Positions 1-5,948 of a DNA stretch of 10,257 bases are shown in pieces; the stretch's first letter is position 1; each line of letters begins with the position of its first letter. The notes beneath the pieces are model-generated. The model searched no databases and had not been told where the DNA came from. It was given only the letters and a program-made list of their open reading frames with translations. Location: NCBI GenBank assembly GCA_934486965.1, contig CAKSQP010000049.1:1-10257 (forward strand). Reading direction: 5' to 3'. The stretch is from an uncultured Eubacteriales bacterium. GTDB taxonomy: Bacteria > Bacillota > Clostridia > Oscillospirales > UBA644. The translations under genes were made by a program, and so were the position numbers.

Positions 1-115
1 ATTCTCCGTTCGTGTAAGACTGCAGCATGTCGATTATGTCAAGAAACATAAAAAATATGACCGCCACGCTGTAATCCTTGAGCGTTCTTCTGTACTGCTT
101 TGTATTGTTTTCCAT
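1..115 (-). CDS. N-terminal fragment of a probable membrane protein (cut by window edge)
   Basis: Only the first 38 codons are in the window; the gene continues beyond base 1. The start is the ATG at 115-113. An in-frame TAG sits two codons upstream, so the gene cannot begin earlier. The peptide opens with a polar, basic stretch (MENNTKQYRRTLKDYS) followed by a hydrophobic run, VAVIFFMFLDII, at about residues 17-28. This fits a cytoplasmic N-tail leading into a first transmembrane helix. The ribosome binding site is weak (a GGA about 9 nt upstream). It follows the glycosyltransferase in the same direction, separated by a hairpin, so it may belong to the polysaccharide locus. I do not recognise the family, and too little is visible to name one. 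Confidence 0.6.
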   Translation of the reverse strand, partial: MENNTKQYRRTLKDYSVAVIFFMFLDIIDMLQSYTNGE

Positions 116-138
116 TTTCTAAATTCCGTTATAAATAA

Positions 139-160
139 ACCGCGGATTTTTGTCCGCGGT
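139..160 (-). terminator. Hairpin terminator after the glycosyltransferase gene
   Basis: A perfect 8-bp stem (ACCGCGGA / TCCGCGGT, 139-146 and 153-160) with a 6-nt loop lies 6 nt beyond the glycosyltransferase stop. Read on the minus strand it is followed by TTTATTTAT, an imperfect U-tract. It probably terminates or attenuates the glf-GT transcript. Because the next minus-strand ATG is only 24 nt further on, some read-through is likely. Confidence 0.7.
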
Positions 161-166
161 CATTTT

Positions 167-1225
167 CTATCTGTTTGCTTTGAGTTTTGCGAACATTTTG
201 GTGTTCTTTTTCTTGACTTTCGAGATGAAACTGCCCTCCCAATAGGTGAGGGTCGTATTCTTCCATTTTATCGGAACGAGCATCATTTTCATCATTGTTG
301 AATGGGGTTTTGCCTCTTTTATCGCTTTTCTTACCCTGTCGCTCGAAATGATCTTCTTTATTTCCGCTTTCTTTTCCTTTGCGGAAAGGGTGCAGGCGGG
401 GTTCGTGACGTTTTCAACACAGCCGATGACTCTTTCGATATAGCGGCGCTGGACCATTTCGTTGCTTTTTTCGTCCGAAAGGTTCCAGTAGTCGTAAAGC
501 CCTGTCATCCAGCCGTGTTCCTCTTCGCGTTTTGCATACATATCGCTTCTGTATTTCGCCGTTTCGCTTTCGGCACGGGCGCGCATGAAGTGGTAGTACT
601 TATTTTCGAGAAGAACAACTCTTTCAACGTCCCTTATAACGTCAAGGTTAAAGGGAAAATCGTCCCAGAACACGTTTCTGAAACGGATACCTTTTTCCTT
701 TATATATTCGTGCGAAAAGAGTTTGTTCCACGGGGTGTAAAGCAGATTTCTGTCGAAAAGTTTATACGCGTTGCGGCGGAATTCCTCCTGAGACGAAAAA
801 ATCTGCGACGGACAGGTCTGCTCCTGCGAATAATATTCGGTATCGGAATAGTAAGTGTCGATATAAAAGCCCGCAACGACGAGTTGAGCGTTGTTTGCCT
901 CCGCGGCGGCGTACATATCTTCAAACATGGTTTCTTCCGCCCAGTCGTCGGAATCCATAAAATAAAGATATTTTCCGCGCGCTATCTCTATTGCGGCGTT
1001 TCTTGCGGCGGGAGCGCCCGCGTTTTTCTGATGAATGACCTTTATTCGGGGGTCTTTTGCGGCGTATTCTTCGCAAATTTCCCCGCTTCTGTCGGGACTT
1101 CCGTCGTCGACCGCGATGAGTTCAAAATCGGAAAAAGTCTGTTTTTGCAGGCTTTCTATGCATTTCCCGACGAATTTTTCGACATTGTAAACGGGCATTA
1201 TCGCCGAAATCTTTACTTCTCCCAT
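167..1225 (-). CDS. Family 2 glycosyltransferase
   Basis: This 352-aa protein has a GT-A fold, family 2 inverting glycosyltransferase domain in its first ~230 residues. Visible marks are the opening strand ISAIMPVYN (6-14), the nucleotide-binding VDDGS (39-43), NAGAPAARN (68-76) and the metal-binding DSDDW (91-95). The C-terminal third is charged and helical, rich in lysine, with no clear membrane segment. The enzyme is therefore probably cytoplasmic and would transfer a nucleotide-activated sugar during surface polysaccharide or teichoic-acid-like glycan synthesis. I chose the ATG at 1225 because it lies 2 nt after the glf stop and opens directly onto the conserved strand. An upstream ATG would extend 15 residues into glf without adding homology. 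Co-transcription with glf suggests galactofuranose transfer, but the sequence does not prove the donor or acceptor. Confidence 0.9.
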   Translation of the reverse strand: MGEVKISAIMPVYNVEKFVGKCIESLQKQTFSDFELIAVDDGSPDRSGEICEEYAAKDPRIKVIHQKNAGAPAARNAAIEIARGKYLYFMDSDDWAEETMFEDMYAAAEANNAQLVVAGFYIDTYYSDTEYYSQEQTCPSQIFSSQEEFRRNAYKLFDRNLLYTPWNKLFSHEYIKEKGIRFRNVFWDDFPFNLDVIRDVERVVLLENKYYHFMRARAESETAKYRSDMYAKREEEHGWMTGLYDYWNLSDEKSNEMVQRRYIERVIGCVENVTNPACTLSAKEKKAEIKKIISSDRVRKAIKEAKPHSTMMKMMLVPIKWKNTTLTYWEGSFISKVKKKNTKMFAKLKANR

Positions 1226-1227
1226 TT

Positions 1228-2325
1228 TTACAGCTCGCTTTCCGCAAATGCAAGCGCCGAGGCGATACATTTGTCCATATCGTAATATTTATACTGTGCA
1301 AGTCTTCCGCCGAAGAAAACGTTCTTTTCTTTTTCGGCAAGTTTTTGATATTCGGCGTAAAGAGCGTTGTTCTTTTCGTCGTTTACGGGATAATACGGCT
1401 CTAAATTTCTGTTCCAGTCCTGCGGATATTCCCTTGTTATTACGGTCTTTTCCTGCTTTCCGAACTCGAAATGCTTATGTTCGATAATTCTGGTGTAGGG
1501 AATTTCTCTTTCGTTGAAGTTCATTACCGCGACGCCCTGATAATTTTCTTTGTCGAGAACTTCGGTTTCAAAGCGGAGCGAACGGTAGGAAAGTTCGCCG
1601 AGAGAATAGCCGAAATATGCGTCGATAGGTCCTGTGTATACGCATTTTTCCGCCATATCAAGGTATTTTTCTTTGTTTTCAAGGAAGTCGGTATTCAGGA
1701 CAACATCGCAGTTTTCAAGCATTTTTTCGATTATCTGCGTATAGCCGCCGACCGGAATCCCCTGATATCTGTCGTTAAAATAGTTGTTGTCGTAAGTATA
1801 TCTTACGGGCAGTCTTTTGATTATGAACGGAGGAAGTTCCGTACAGTCTCTGCCCCACTGTTTTTCGGTGTATCCTTTAATAAGTTTTGTGTAAATTTCG
1901 CGCCCCACAAGGCTTATCGCCTGTTCTTCGAGATTTTCGGGCGTTTTCGTTATTTCTTTGCGCTGTTCGTCGATTATTTTCTTTGCTTCGTCGGGCATTG
2001 CGACGCCGAACATCTTCGCAAAAGTGTTCATATTGAAAGGCATATTGTAAATTTCGCCCTTGTAATTTGCGACGGGGGAATTTACGAAATTATTGAATTC
2101 TGCAAATTTATTTATATGATCCCATACTTTTTTATCGGAAGTGTGGAAGATGTGCGCTCCGTAAAGGTGGACAACAATATCTTCGGTTTTCTCGGTACGG
2201 ATATTTCCGCCGACTGCCTCTCTTTTTTCAATGACGAGACATTTTTTGCCTTTTTCGGTCGCGAGATTTGCAAAAGTCGCTCCGAAAAGACCGCTTCCGA
2301 CTATAAGATAATCGTATTTTTTCAT
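1228..2325 (-). CDS. glf: UDP-galactopyranose mutase
   Basis: This flavoenzyme interconverts UDP-galactopyranose and UDP-galactofuranose, the donor for Galf-containing surface glycans. It is 365 aa, close to the usual ~365-390 of bacterial Glf. It opens with the FAD dinucleotide-binding motif VGSGLFG (9-15) and the acidic end of that fold, VIEKREAVGGN (31-41). Family landmarks include KQWG (155-158), PVRYTYDNNYFNDRYQGIP (173-191) with the substrate-phosphate arginine R175, YTRI with R279 as the second expected arginine, and the C-terminal FAD/substrate segment FGGRLAQYKYYDMD (338-351). The start has a good site, AGAGGT at 2336-2331, 5 nt before the ATG. A near-consensus promoter lies 30-60 nt upstream. 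The gene heads a short operon with the glycosyltransferase, consistent with polysaccharide assembly. Confidence 0.97.
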   Translation of the reverse strand: MKKYDYLIVGSGLFGATFANLATEKGKKCLVIEKREAVGGNIRTEKTEDIVVHLYGAHIFHTSDKKVWDHINKFAEFNNFVNSPVANYKGEIYNMPFNMNTFAKMFGVAMPDEAKKIIDEQRKEITKTPENLEEQAISLVGREIYTKLIKGYTEKQWGRDCTELPPFIIKRLPVRYTYDNNYFNDRYQGIPVGGYTQIIEKMLENCDVVLNTDFLENKEKYLDMAEKCVYTGPIDAYFGYSLGELSYRSLRFETEVLDKENYQGVAVMNFNEREIPYTRIIEHKHFEFGKQEKTVITREYPQDWNRNLEPYYPVNDEKNNALYAEYQKLAEKEKNVFFGGRLAQYKYYDMDKCIASALAFAESEL

Positions 2326-2357
2326 CTTAAACCTCTTAAAAAGATATTCTCCCGTAC

Positions 2358-2386
2358 ATTATATATTGTTTCCCCGATTTTGTCAA
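2358..2386 (-). promoter_or_regulatory. Sigma-A-type promoter of glf
   Basis: On the minus strand the -35 TTGACA (2386-2381) and -10 TATAAT (2363-2358) are both perfect consensus with a 17-bp spacer. Transcription should begin near 2351, giving a leader of about 25 nt before the glf ATG at 2325. It drives the glf-glycosyltransferase unit. Confidence 0.9.
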
Positions 2387-2419
2387 TAAATGCCTAAAAG
2401 TTGTCATATTTCGTTCTGA

Positions 2420-2443
2420 ATTGAAATTTTCGGTAATTTCAAT
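2420..2443. repeat. Perfect 9-bp inverted repeat upstream of the glf promoter
   Basis: ATTGAAATT (2420-2428) and AATTTCAAT (2435-2443) are perfect inverted arms around the 6-nt spacer TTCGGT. The element lies about 34 bp upstream of the glf -35 box and is not followed by a U-tract in either direction. An upstream regulatory-protein site is therefore more plausible than a terminator. The surrounding DNA is very AT-rich, so chance formation remains possible. Confidence 0.4.
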
Positions 2444-2476
2444 GAAAAATGAGAAAAATTTGCTATTAAATAAGTT

Positions 2477-2520
2477 AAAACAGATATAGTGAAAGTAATT
2501 TACTTTACCGTATCTGTTTT
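2477..2520 (-). terminator. Strong hairpin terminator after the DUF4432 gene
   Basis: The outer arms AAAACAGATA (2477-2486) and TATCTGTTTT (2511-2520) are perfectly complementary over 10 bp. Inside them AAAGTA/TACTTT adds a 6-bp inner stem across a few mismatches. On the minus strand the stem ends in TTTT followed by AACTTATTT. It ends the transcript of the epimerase-like gene about 40 nt after its stop and insulates the glf promoter. The A-run on the other side would let it work bidirectionally, but no plus-strand gene approaches from the left. Confidence 0.8.
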
Positions 2521-2560
2521 AGGCTTAATAACGCAATAAAAATATCAAAAATGTCTGAAT

Positions 2561-3550
2561 TTAACGTATATCGTAAAATTCGAGAGTTACGGAGAAACGG
2601 AGCGTCTCGAACGCACCGATTTTTTTCAGCGTTCCGTTCTTTCTTTCTTCGGTCCTGCCGAGAACGTAGTTGTTTGACGGCTCAATTCCGAGAACATATT
2701 CTCCGCTCTTCATGCTTTTCCATTCTATCATGACGGGCAGGTTGTCTTTCGTCCATTTGACTTTTGCGCCTATACCGAGAGGTTTATTTTCGAGAACGAC
2801 TTCTTCAAGCCCCTCGTGGAAGAAAAGTTCTTCTTCCTTTCCGTCGACGGGAAGGGTGAAATCATAGCGTTTGTCAAAGCCCTTTTTCGCCTCGTCGGTC
2901 CGTGCGAATACATTCGCTTTTTTATCGACCGTCATTTCAAGGTCGGGGGAGAGGAACGGATAGCCGAAATTGATATGGTAAACAACGGTGAATTCCATAT
3001 CCTTGTCGGTGCAGTTCGTTATTTCGTCGGTCAGAGTGACGGTGTTTCCGCCTACGGGAGAAGAAATGTTTCTCGAAACTTCAAGGCAGTGTCCCCAAAG
3101 TTCGGCTTCTCTTATTTTCCCCGTAACATCAATGGTTTTATAGTCGGTTTTGCCCGAACATTCGCTTGCGGGAATGGAGTGAAAACGTCCGTGAACGGGC
3201 TGGATTATCCCGCCCTCCTCACATTCGTCGCCTGTCGACGTAAGTCCGCAGGTATAGAGCATTCCCGCGTTGAAAGTGTGCAGGAATTCGCTGTTTGTCG
3301 GGTGGTGAAGCGCGGGGGAGACCTGTCCGTTTTTCGAAAGGTAGTTTATCGGCACCCCCCTGTATGTAAGGGACGAAATGTCAAGCGCCGTTCCCTCGGA
3401 AACGGTGTATTCAAGTCCGCCGCCCGTTCTTACTCTGAAATAGGCGTTCCCTGCGGACGGTCCGTCTGCGGAAATGTATTTTTCGACTCCGTAAAGTTGC
3501 ATCGGCGTGCCGAGATAACGCGATCTGTCGCGAAGGTCTTTTATGTCCAT
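2561..3550 (-). CDS. DUF4432-type aldose 1-epimerase-like protein
   Basis: This 329-aa protein belongs to the galactose mutarotase-like beta-sandwich superfamily, in the branch usually labelled DUF4432. Landmarks are FNAGMLYTCGLTSTG (93-107), HGR (120-122), the core segment YHINFGYPFL (191-200) with H192 where a catalytic histidine is expected, and LGIEPSNNYVLGR (287-299) with E290 in the position of the mutarotase general base. Members bind sugars and are thought to interconvert anomers or related epimers; the exact substrate is unknown. There is no signal peptide, so it should act in the cytoplasm. It is transcribed divergently from the catabolic operon starting at 3715, from a shared promoter region. 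This suggests it serves the same sugar, for example by presenting the right anomer to the dehydrogenase or isomerase. Confidence 0.85.
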   Translation of the reverse strand: MDIKDLRDRSRYLGTPMQLYGVEKYISADGPSAGNAYFRVRTGGGLEYTVSEGTALDISSLTYRGVPINYLSKNGQVSPALHHPTNSEFLHTFNAGMLYTCGLTSTGDECEEGGIIQPVHGRFHSIPASECSGKTDYKTIDVTGKIREAELWGHCLEVSRNISSPVGGNTVTLTDEITNCTDKDMEFTVVYHINFGYPFLSPDLEMTVDKKANVFARTDEAKKGFDKRYDFTLPVDGKEEELFFHEGLEEVVLENKPLGIGAKVKWTKDNLPVMIEWKSMKSGEYVLGIEPSNNYVLGRTEERKNGTLKKIGAFETLRFSVTLEFYDIR

Positions 3551-3558
3551 TTTTCATG

Positions 3559-3562
3559 CTCC
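3559..3562 (-). promoter_or_regulatory. Ribosome binding site fixing the DUF4432 start
   Basis: GGAG (within AAAAGGAGC) lies 8 nt before the ATG at 3550. A nearer ATG at 3557-3555 is out of frame and only 1 nt from the site, so the ATG at 3550 is the supported start. Confidence 0.75.
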
Positions 3563-3585
3563 TTTTGATTTTGTTTCGTCTCTTT

Positions 3586-3614
3586 ATTTTATCATTTTTT
3601 GCGGGATAAATCAA
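3586..3614 (-). promoter_or_regulatory. Sigma-A-type promoter of the DUF4432 gene
   Basis: On the minus strand, TTGATT (3614-3609) and TAAAAT (3591-3586) are separated by 17 bp and each differs from consensus by one or two bases. The expected start near 3579 leaves a leader of about 30 nt. It is back to back with the operon promoter at 3646-3674; the two -35 boxes are 31 bp apart. Confidence 0.75.
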
Positions 3615-3645
3615 TATATTTTTGCAAATTCTTCATAAATCGCCA

Positions 3646-3674
3646 TTGACTTTTAGACGGCTGAAAGTTATAAT
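3646..3674 (+). promoter_or_regulatory. Sigma-A-type promoter of the catabolic operon
   Basis: TTGACT (3646-3651) and a perfect TATAAT (3669-3674) are separated by 17 bp. Transcription should start near 3681, giving a ~34-nt AT-rich leader to the ATG at 3715. The next site, GGAGG at 3703-3707, is 7 nt before that ATG. No clear operator palindrome or catabolite-repression (cre) box is visible, so the regulation of this strong promoter is unclear. Confidence 0.88.
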
Positions 3675-3714
3675 GTATATGTAATAATAAAATTATATAT
3701 CCGGAGGAACAACT

Positions 3715-4851
3715 ATGAGCAAGAAAGTCAGATTCGGAATAATCGGCTGCGGGCTTATGGGTAAGGAATTTGCGAGCGCCGCGTCCCGCTGGTGCCACCT
3801 TACCGAAGATATCGCGCGCCCCGAAATTATAGGCGTATGCGATATGAACGAAGCCGCGACAAAATGGTTTACCGACAATTTCGACACGGTAAAATACTGC
3901 GTTACCGATTATCACGAACTTTTGAATAAAGAAGATATCGACGCGATATACTGCGCTCTGCCGCACAATCTTCACGGAAAAGTCTATTCCGACATCATAA
4001 ATGCGGGAAAACATCTTCTCGGCGAAAAGCCTTTCGGTATCGATGCAGAAGCCAACGCCGAAATTCTCGAAGCCTGCAAAAATCACCCCGAGGCTATAGT
4101 CCGCTGTGCGAGCGAATTTCCGTATTACCCCGCCTGTCAGGAACTTATCCGCTGGATAAAAGACGGCAAGTTCGGAAAAATTATCGAAGTCCGTTCGGGC
4201 TTTAAGCATTGCAGCGATATGGACCCCGAAAAGCCGATCAACTGGAAGAGAATGATTGAAATAAACGGCGAATACGGCTGCATGGGCGACCTCGGCATAC
4301 ACGCCGAACACGTTCCTTTCAGAATGGGCTGGACCCCGAAGAACGTATATGCGAAACTTTCGAACCTCATAACCGAAAGACCCGACGGAAAGGGCGGAAG
4401 AGTTCCGTGCCTTACCTGGGATAACGCAACGCTTGTCTGCGATACCGAAGATAAAGACGGCTCCGTCTTCCCCGTAACTTACGAAATGAAGAGAATCTCT
4501 CCGGGTTCGACCAACGAATGGTATCTTGAAGTTTACGGACTTGAAGCGTCCGCGAAATTCAATTCAAACGACCCGAACGGGTTTGTCTATACCGACAGTT
4601 GGGGCAAGGAACAGGCTTGGTGCCGTATAAACGTCGGCTATAAGCCCTTGTTCAAGACGATAACCGGCGGCATTTTCGAATTCGGCTTTACCGATTCGAT
4701 TTTGCAGATGTGGGCGTCGTTCCTTATGGAGATCGAGGGTAAGAAACCCGAATTCGGCTGCTTTACTCCCGAAGAAACGGTTCTTTCCCATAAACTTCAT
4801 ACCGCCGCTCTTCAATCGAATAAAGAGGGCAAAGTAATAGAAATAAAATAA
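3715..4851 (+). CDS. Gfo/Idh/MocA family NAD(P)-dependent oxidoreductase
   Basis: This 378-aa protein has an N-terminal Rossmann domain with the dinucleotide motif GIIGCGLMG (8-16) and a CDMN segment (42-45) ending the second strand, where NAD(H)/NADP(H) choice is set. The family signature EKPFG (104-108) carries the catalytic-region lysine K105. The C-terminal sheet domain contains GDLGIHAEHV (191-200), with D192 and H196 in the usual catalytic D...H arrangement. Family members oxidise or reduce hydroxyl groups of sugars, inositols and amino sugars, sometimes at C1 to give lactones, sometimes at ring carbons. GGAGG lies 7 nt before the ATG. As the first gene of a five-gene operon it probably performs an early oxidation, though a later step is possible. 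The exact substrate cannot be read from the sequence. Confidence 0.93.
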   Translation: MSKKVRFGIIGCGLMGKEFASAASRWCHLTEDIARPEIIGVCDMNEAATKWFTDNFDTVKYCVTDYHELLNKEDIDAIYCALPHNLHGKVYSDIINAGKHLLGEKPFGIDAEANAEILEACKNHPEAIVRCASEFPYYPACQELIRWIKDGKFGKIIEVRSGFKHCSDMDPEKPINWKRMIEINGEYGCMGDLGIHAEHVPFRMGWTPKNVYAKLSNLITERPDGKGGRVPCLTWDNATLVCDTEDKDGSVFPVTYEMKRISPGSTNEWYLEVYGLEASAKFNSNDPNGFVYTDSWGKEQAWCRINVGYKPLFKTITGGIFEFGFTDSILQMWASFLMEIEGKKPEFGCFTPEETVLSHKLHTAALQSNKEGKVIEIK

Positions 4852-4855
4852 TCTG

Positions 4856-4892
4856 AAACCGTCGTGCCGCCCGAAAGGGCGGGCGGCGGTTT
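4856..4892 (+). terminator. GC-rich hairpin between operon genes 1 and 2 (partial terminator or processing stem)
   Basis: AAACCGTCGT, a bulged G and CCGCCC pair with GGGCGG and GCGGCGGTTT around a GAAA loop (4873-4876). This gives 16 pairs including two G-U. The loop is a GNRA tetraloop, which stabilises RNA. Only four U residues follow, then ACGCGGAGG, the ribosome binding site of the next gene. It could cause partial termination, protect the 3' end of the upstream mRNA, or tune relative expression of the downstream four genes. Confidence 0.6.
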
Positions 4893-4897
4893 TACGC

Positions 4898-4902
4898 GGA
4901 GG
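4898..4902 (+). promoter_or_regulatory. Ribosome binding site fixing the amidohydrolase start
   Basis: GGAGG sits 6 nt before the ATG at 4909. A longer reading from 4864 would place its start inside the hairpin and translate the stem and this site as protein. The short form is therefore the supported one. Confidence 0.85.
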
Positions 4903-4908
4903 ATAATT

Positions 4909-5931
4909 ATGTTCGGATTTGAAAAAACACCTTACGACGTTAAGGTCTACGAAGAAAAATTAAAAGATTTTCTTCCCGACACGATGGTAGACGTTCATAC
5001 CCACGTCTGGAAGAAGGAATTTTTCGACTATGCCCATATCGAGGGCTGTGTCGACTGGGTAAAACTCGTCGCCGACGAATGTTATATCGACGACCTTTTG
5101 CAGACCTATAAGGATATGTTCCCCGACAAGACCGTTTATCCGGTCCTTATGGGCGAACCTACCGCAAATGTCTACAAAACAAACGTCTACACAAAAGAAT
5201 GTATGGATAAGACGGGACTTCCCGGTCTTCTCTGTACGGAATACAGAATGACACCGGAATATCTCGAAGAAGAGATCGCGACAAAAGGATTTCTGGGGCT
5301 CAAACCGTATCTTTCGAACTGCGCGCCGTATATCCCCGCCGACGAGATAAGAATTTTCGACTTTTTGCCGAAGGAACATCTCGAAGTCGCGAATAAGCAC
5401 GGCTGGATAATAATGCTCCATATCGCGCGCCCCGGAAGACTCAAGGATCCCGTAAATATCGCACAACTCATGGAGATAGAAGAAAAATATCCGAACGTCA
5501 AACTTGTCGTCGCGCACATCGGAAGAGCGTATTCTCCCGAAGATATCGGCGACGCTTTCGAAACACTTAAACATACGAAAAACATGATGTTCGACTTCAC
5601 CGCAAACACCCTTTCCCTCGCAATGGAAAAATGTATCGAAGCCGTCGGCACCGACAGAGTCATGTTCGGCTCCGACCTGCCGATAACCAAAATGAGAATG
5701 TACCGTATCACCAAAAACGGAACTTACTACAACGTAATTCCGAGAGGACTTTACGGCGACGTTTCAAACGACTACCACATGATAGAAAGCGACGAAGAAA
5801 ACATCTCGAACTTCATGTACGAAGAACTGCTTGCATTTAAGAAATGCTCCGAAACGCTGGGACTTTCGAAAGAAGACGTCAAGAAAATTCTCTGCACAAA
5901 CGGCGCAAACCTCTATAAAATCAAGATTTAG
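4909..5931 (+). CDS. Amidohydrolase-2 family metal-dependent hydrolase (lactonase-like)
   Basis: This 340-aa TIM-barrel protein belongs to the Amidohydro_2 branch of the amidohydrolase superfamily. Metal and catalytic residues are in place: DVHTH (28-32, with H30 and H32), LHIARPG with H171, VVAHIGRAY with H203, and MFGSDLPI with D256. The family's usual C-terminal ending is seen in ILCTNGANLYKI (327-338). Related enzymes include sugar lactonases (fuconolactonase and rhamnonolactonase types), 2-pyrone-dicarboxylate lactonase and ACMSD-like decarboxylases. Next to a sugar dehydrogenase and kinase, opening a sugar lactone formed by the dehydrogenase is the simplest reading, but this is inference. 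It lies 57 nt after the dehydrogenase, behind a hairpin. The 15 extra upstream residues seen in the open frame are rejected as coding. Confidence 0.9.
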   Translation: MFGFEKTPYDVKVYEEKLKDFLPDTMVDVHTHVWKKEFFDYAHIEGCVDWVKLVADECYIDDLLQTYKDMFPDKTVYPVLMGEPTANVYKTNVYTKECMDKTGLPGLLCTEYRMTPEYLEEEIATKGFLGLKPYLSNCAPYIPADEIRIFDFLPKEHLEVANKHGWIIMLHIARPGRLKDPVNIAQLMEIEEKYPNVKLVVAHIGRAYSPEDIGDAFETLKHTKNMMFDFTANTLSLAMEKCIEAVGTDRVMFGSDLPITKMRMYRITKNGTYYNVIPRGLYGDVSNDYHMIESDEENISNFMYEELLAFKKCSETLGLSKEDVKKILCTNGANLYKIKI

Positions 5932-5948
5932 ACGAAAGGATAAAATAA

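Noticed and set aside
1226..1270. A 15-residue N-terminal extension of the glycosyltransferase, overlapping glf
   Set aside because: The extra residues match no part of the GT2 fold, and the ATG at 1225 gives a normal start 2 nt after the glf stop.
3684..3696. Small palindrome ATAAT AAA ATTAT in the leader of the catabolic operon
   Set aside because: Very short and in extremely AT-rich sequence, so it is expected by chance; not strong enough to call an operator.
3592..3714. Possible catabolite-repression (cre) site or riboswitch in the divergent region
   Set aside because: No match to the cre pattern was found by eye, and the ~34-nt leader is too short for a known riboswitch class.
4864..4908. 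A 15-residue N-terminal extension of the amidohydrolase
   Set aside because: It would begin inside the hairpin and translate through the GGAGG site; the ATG at 4909 has ideal spacing and leads straight into the protein.
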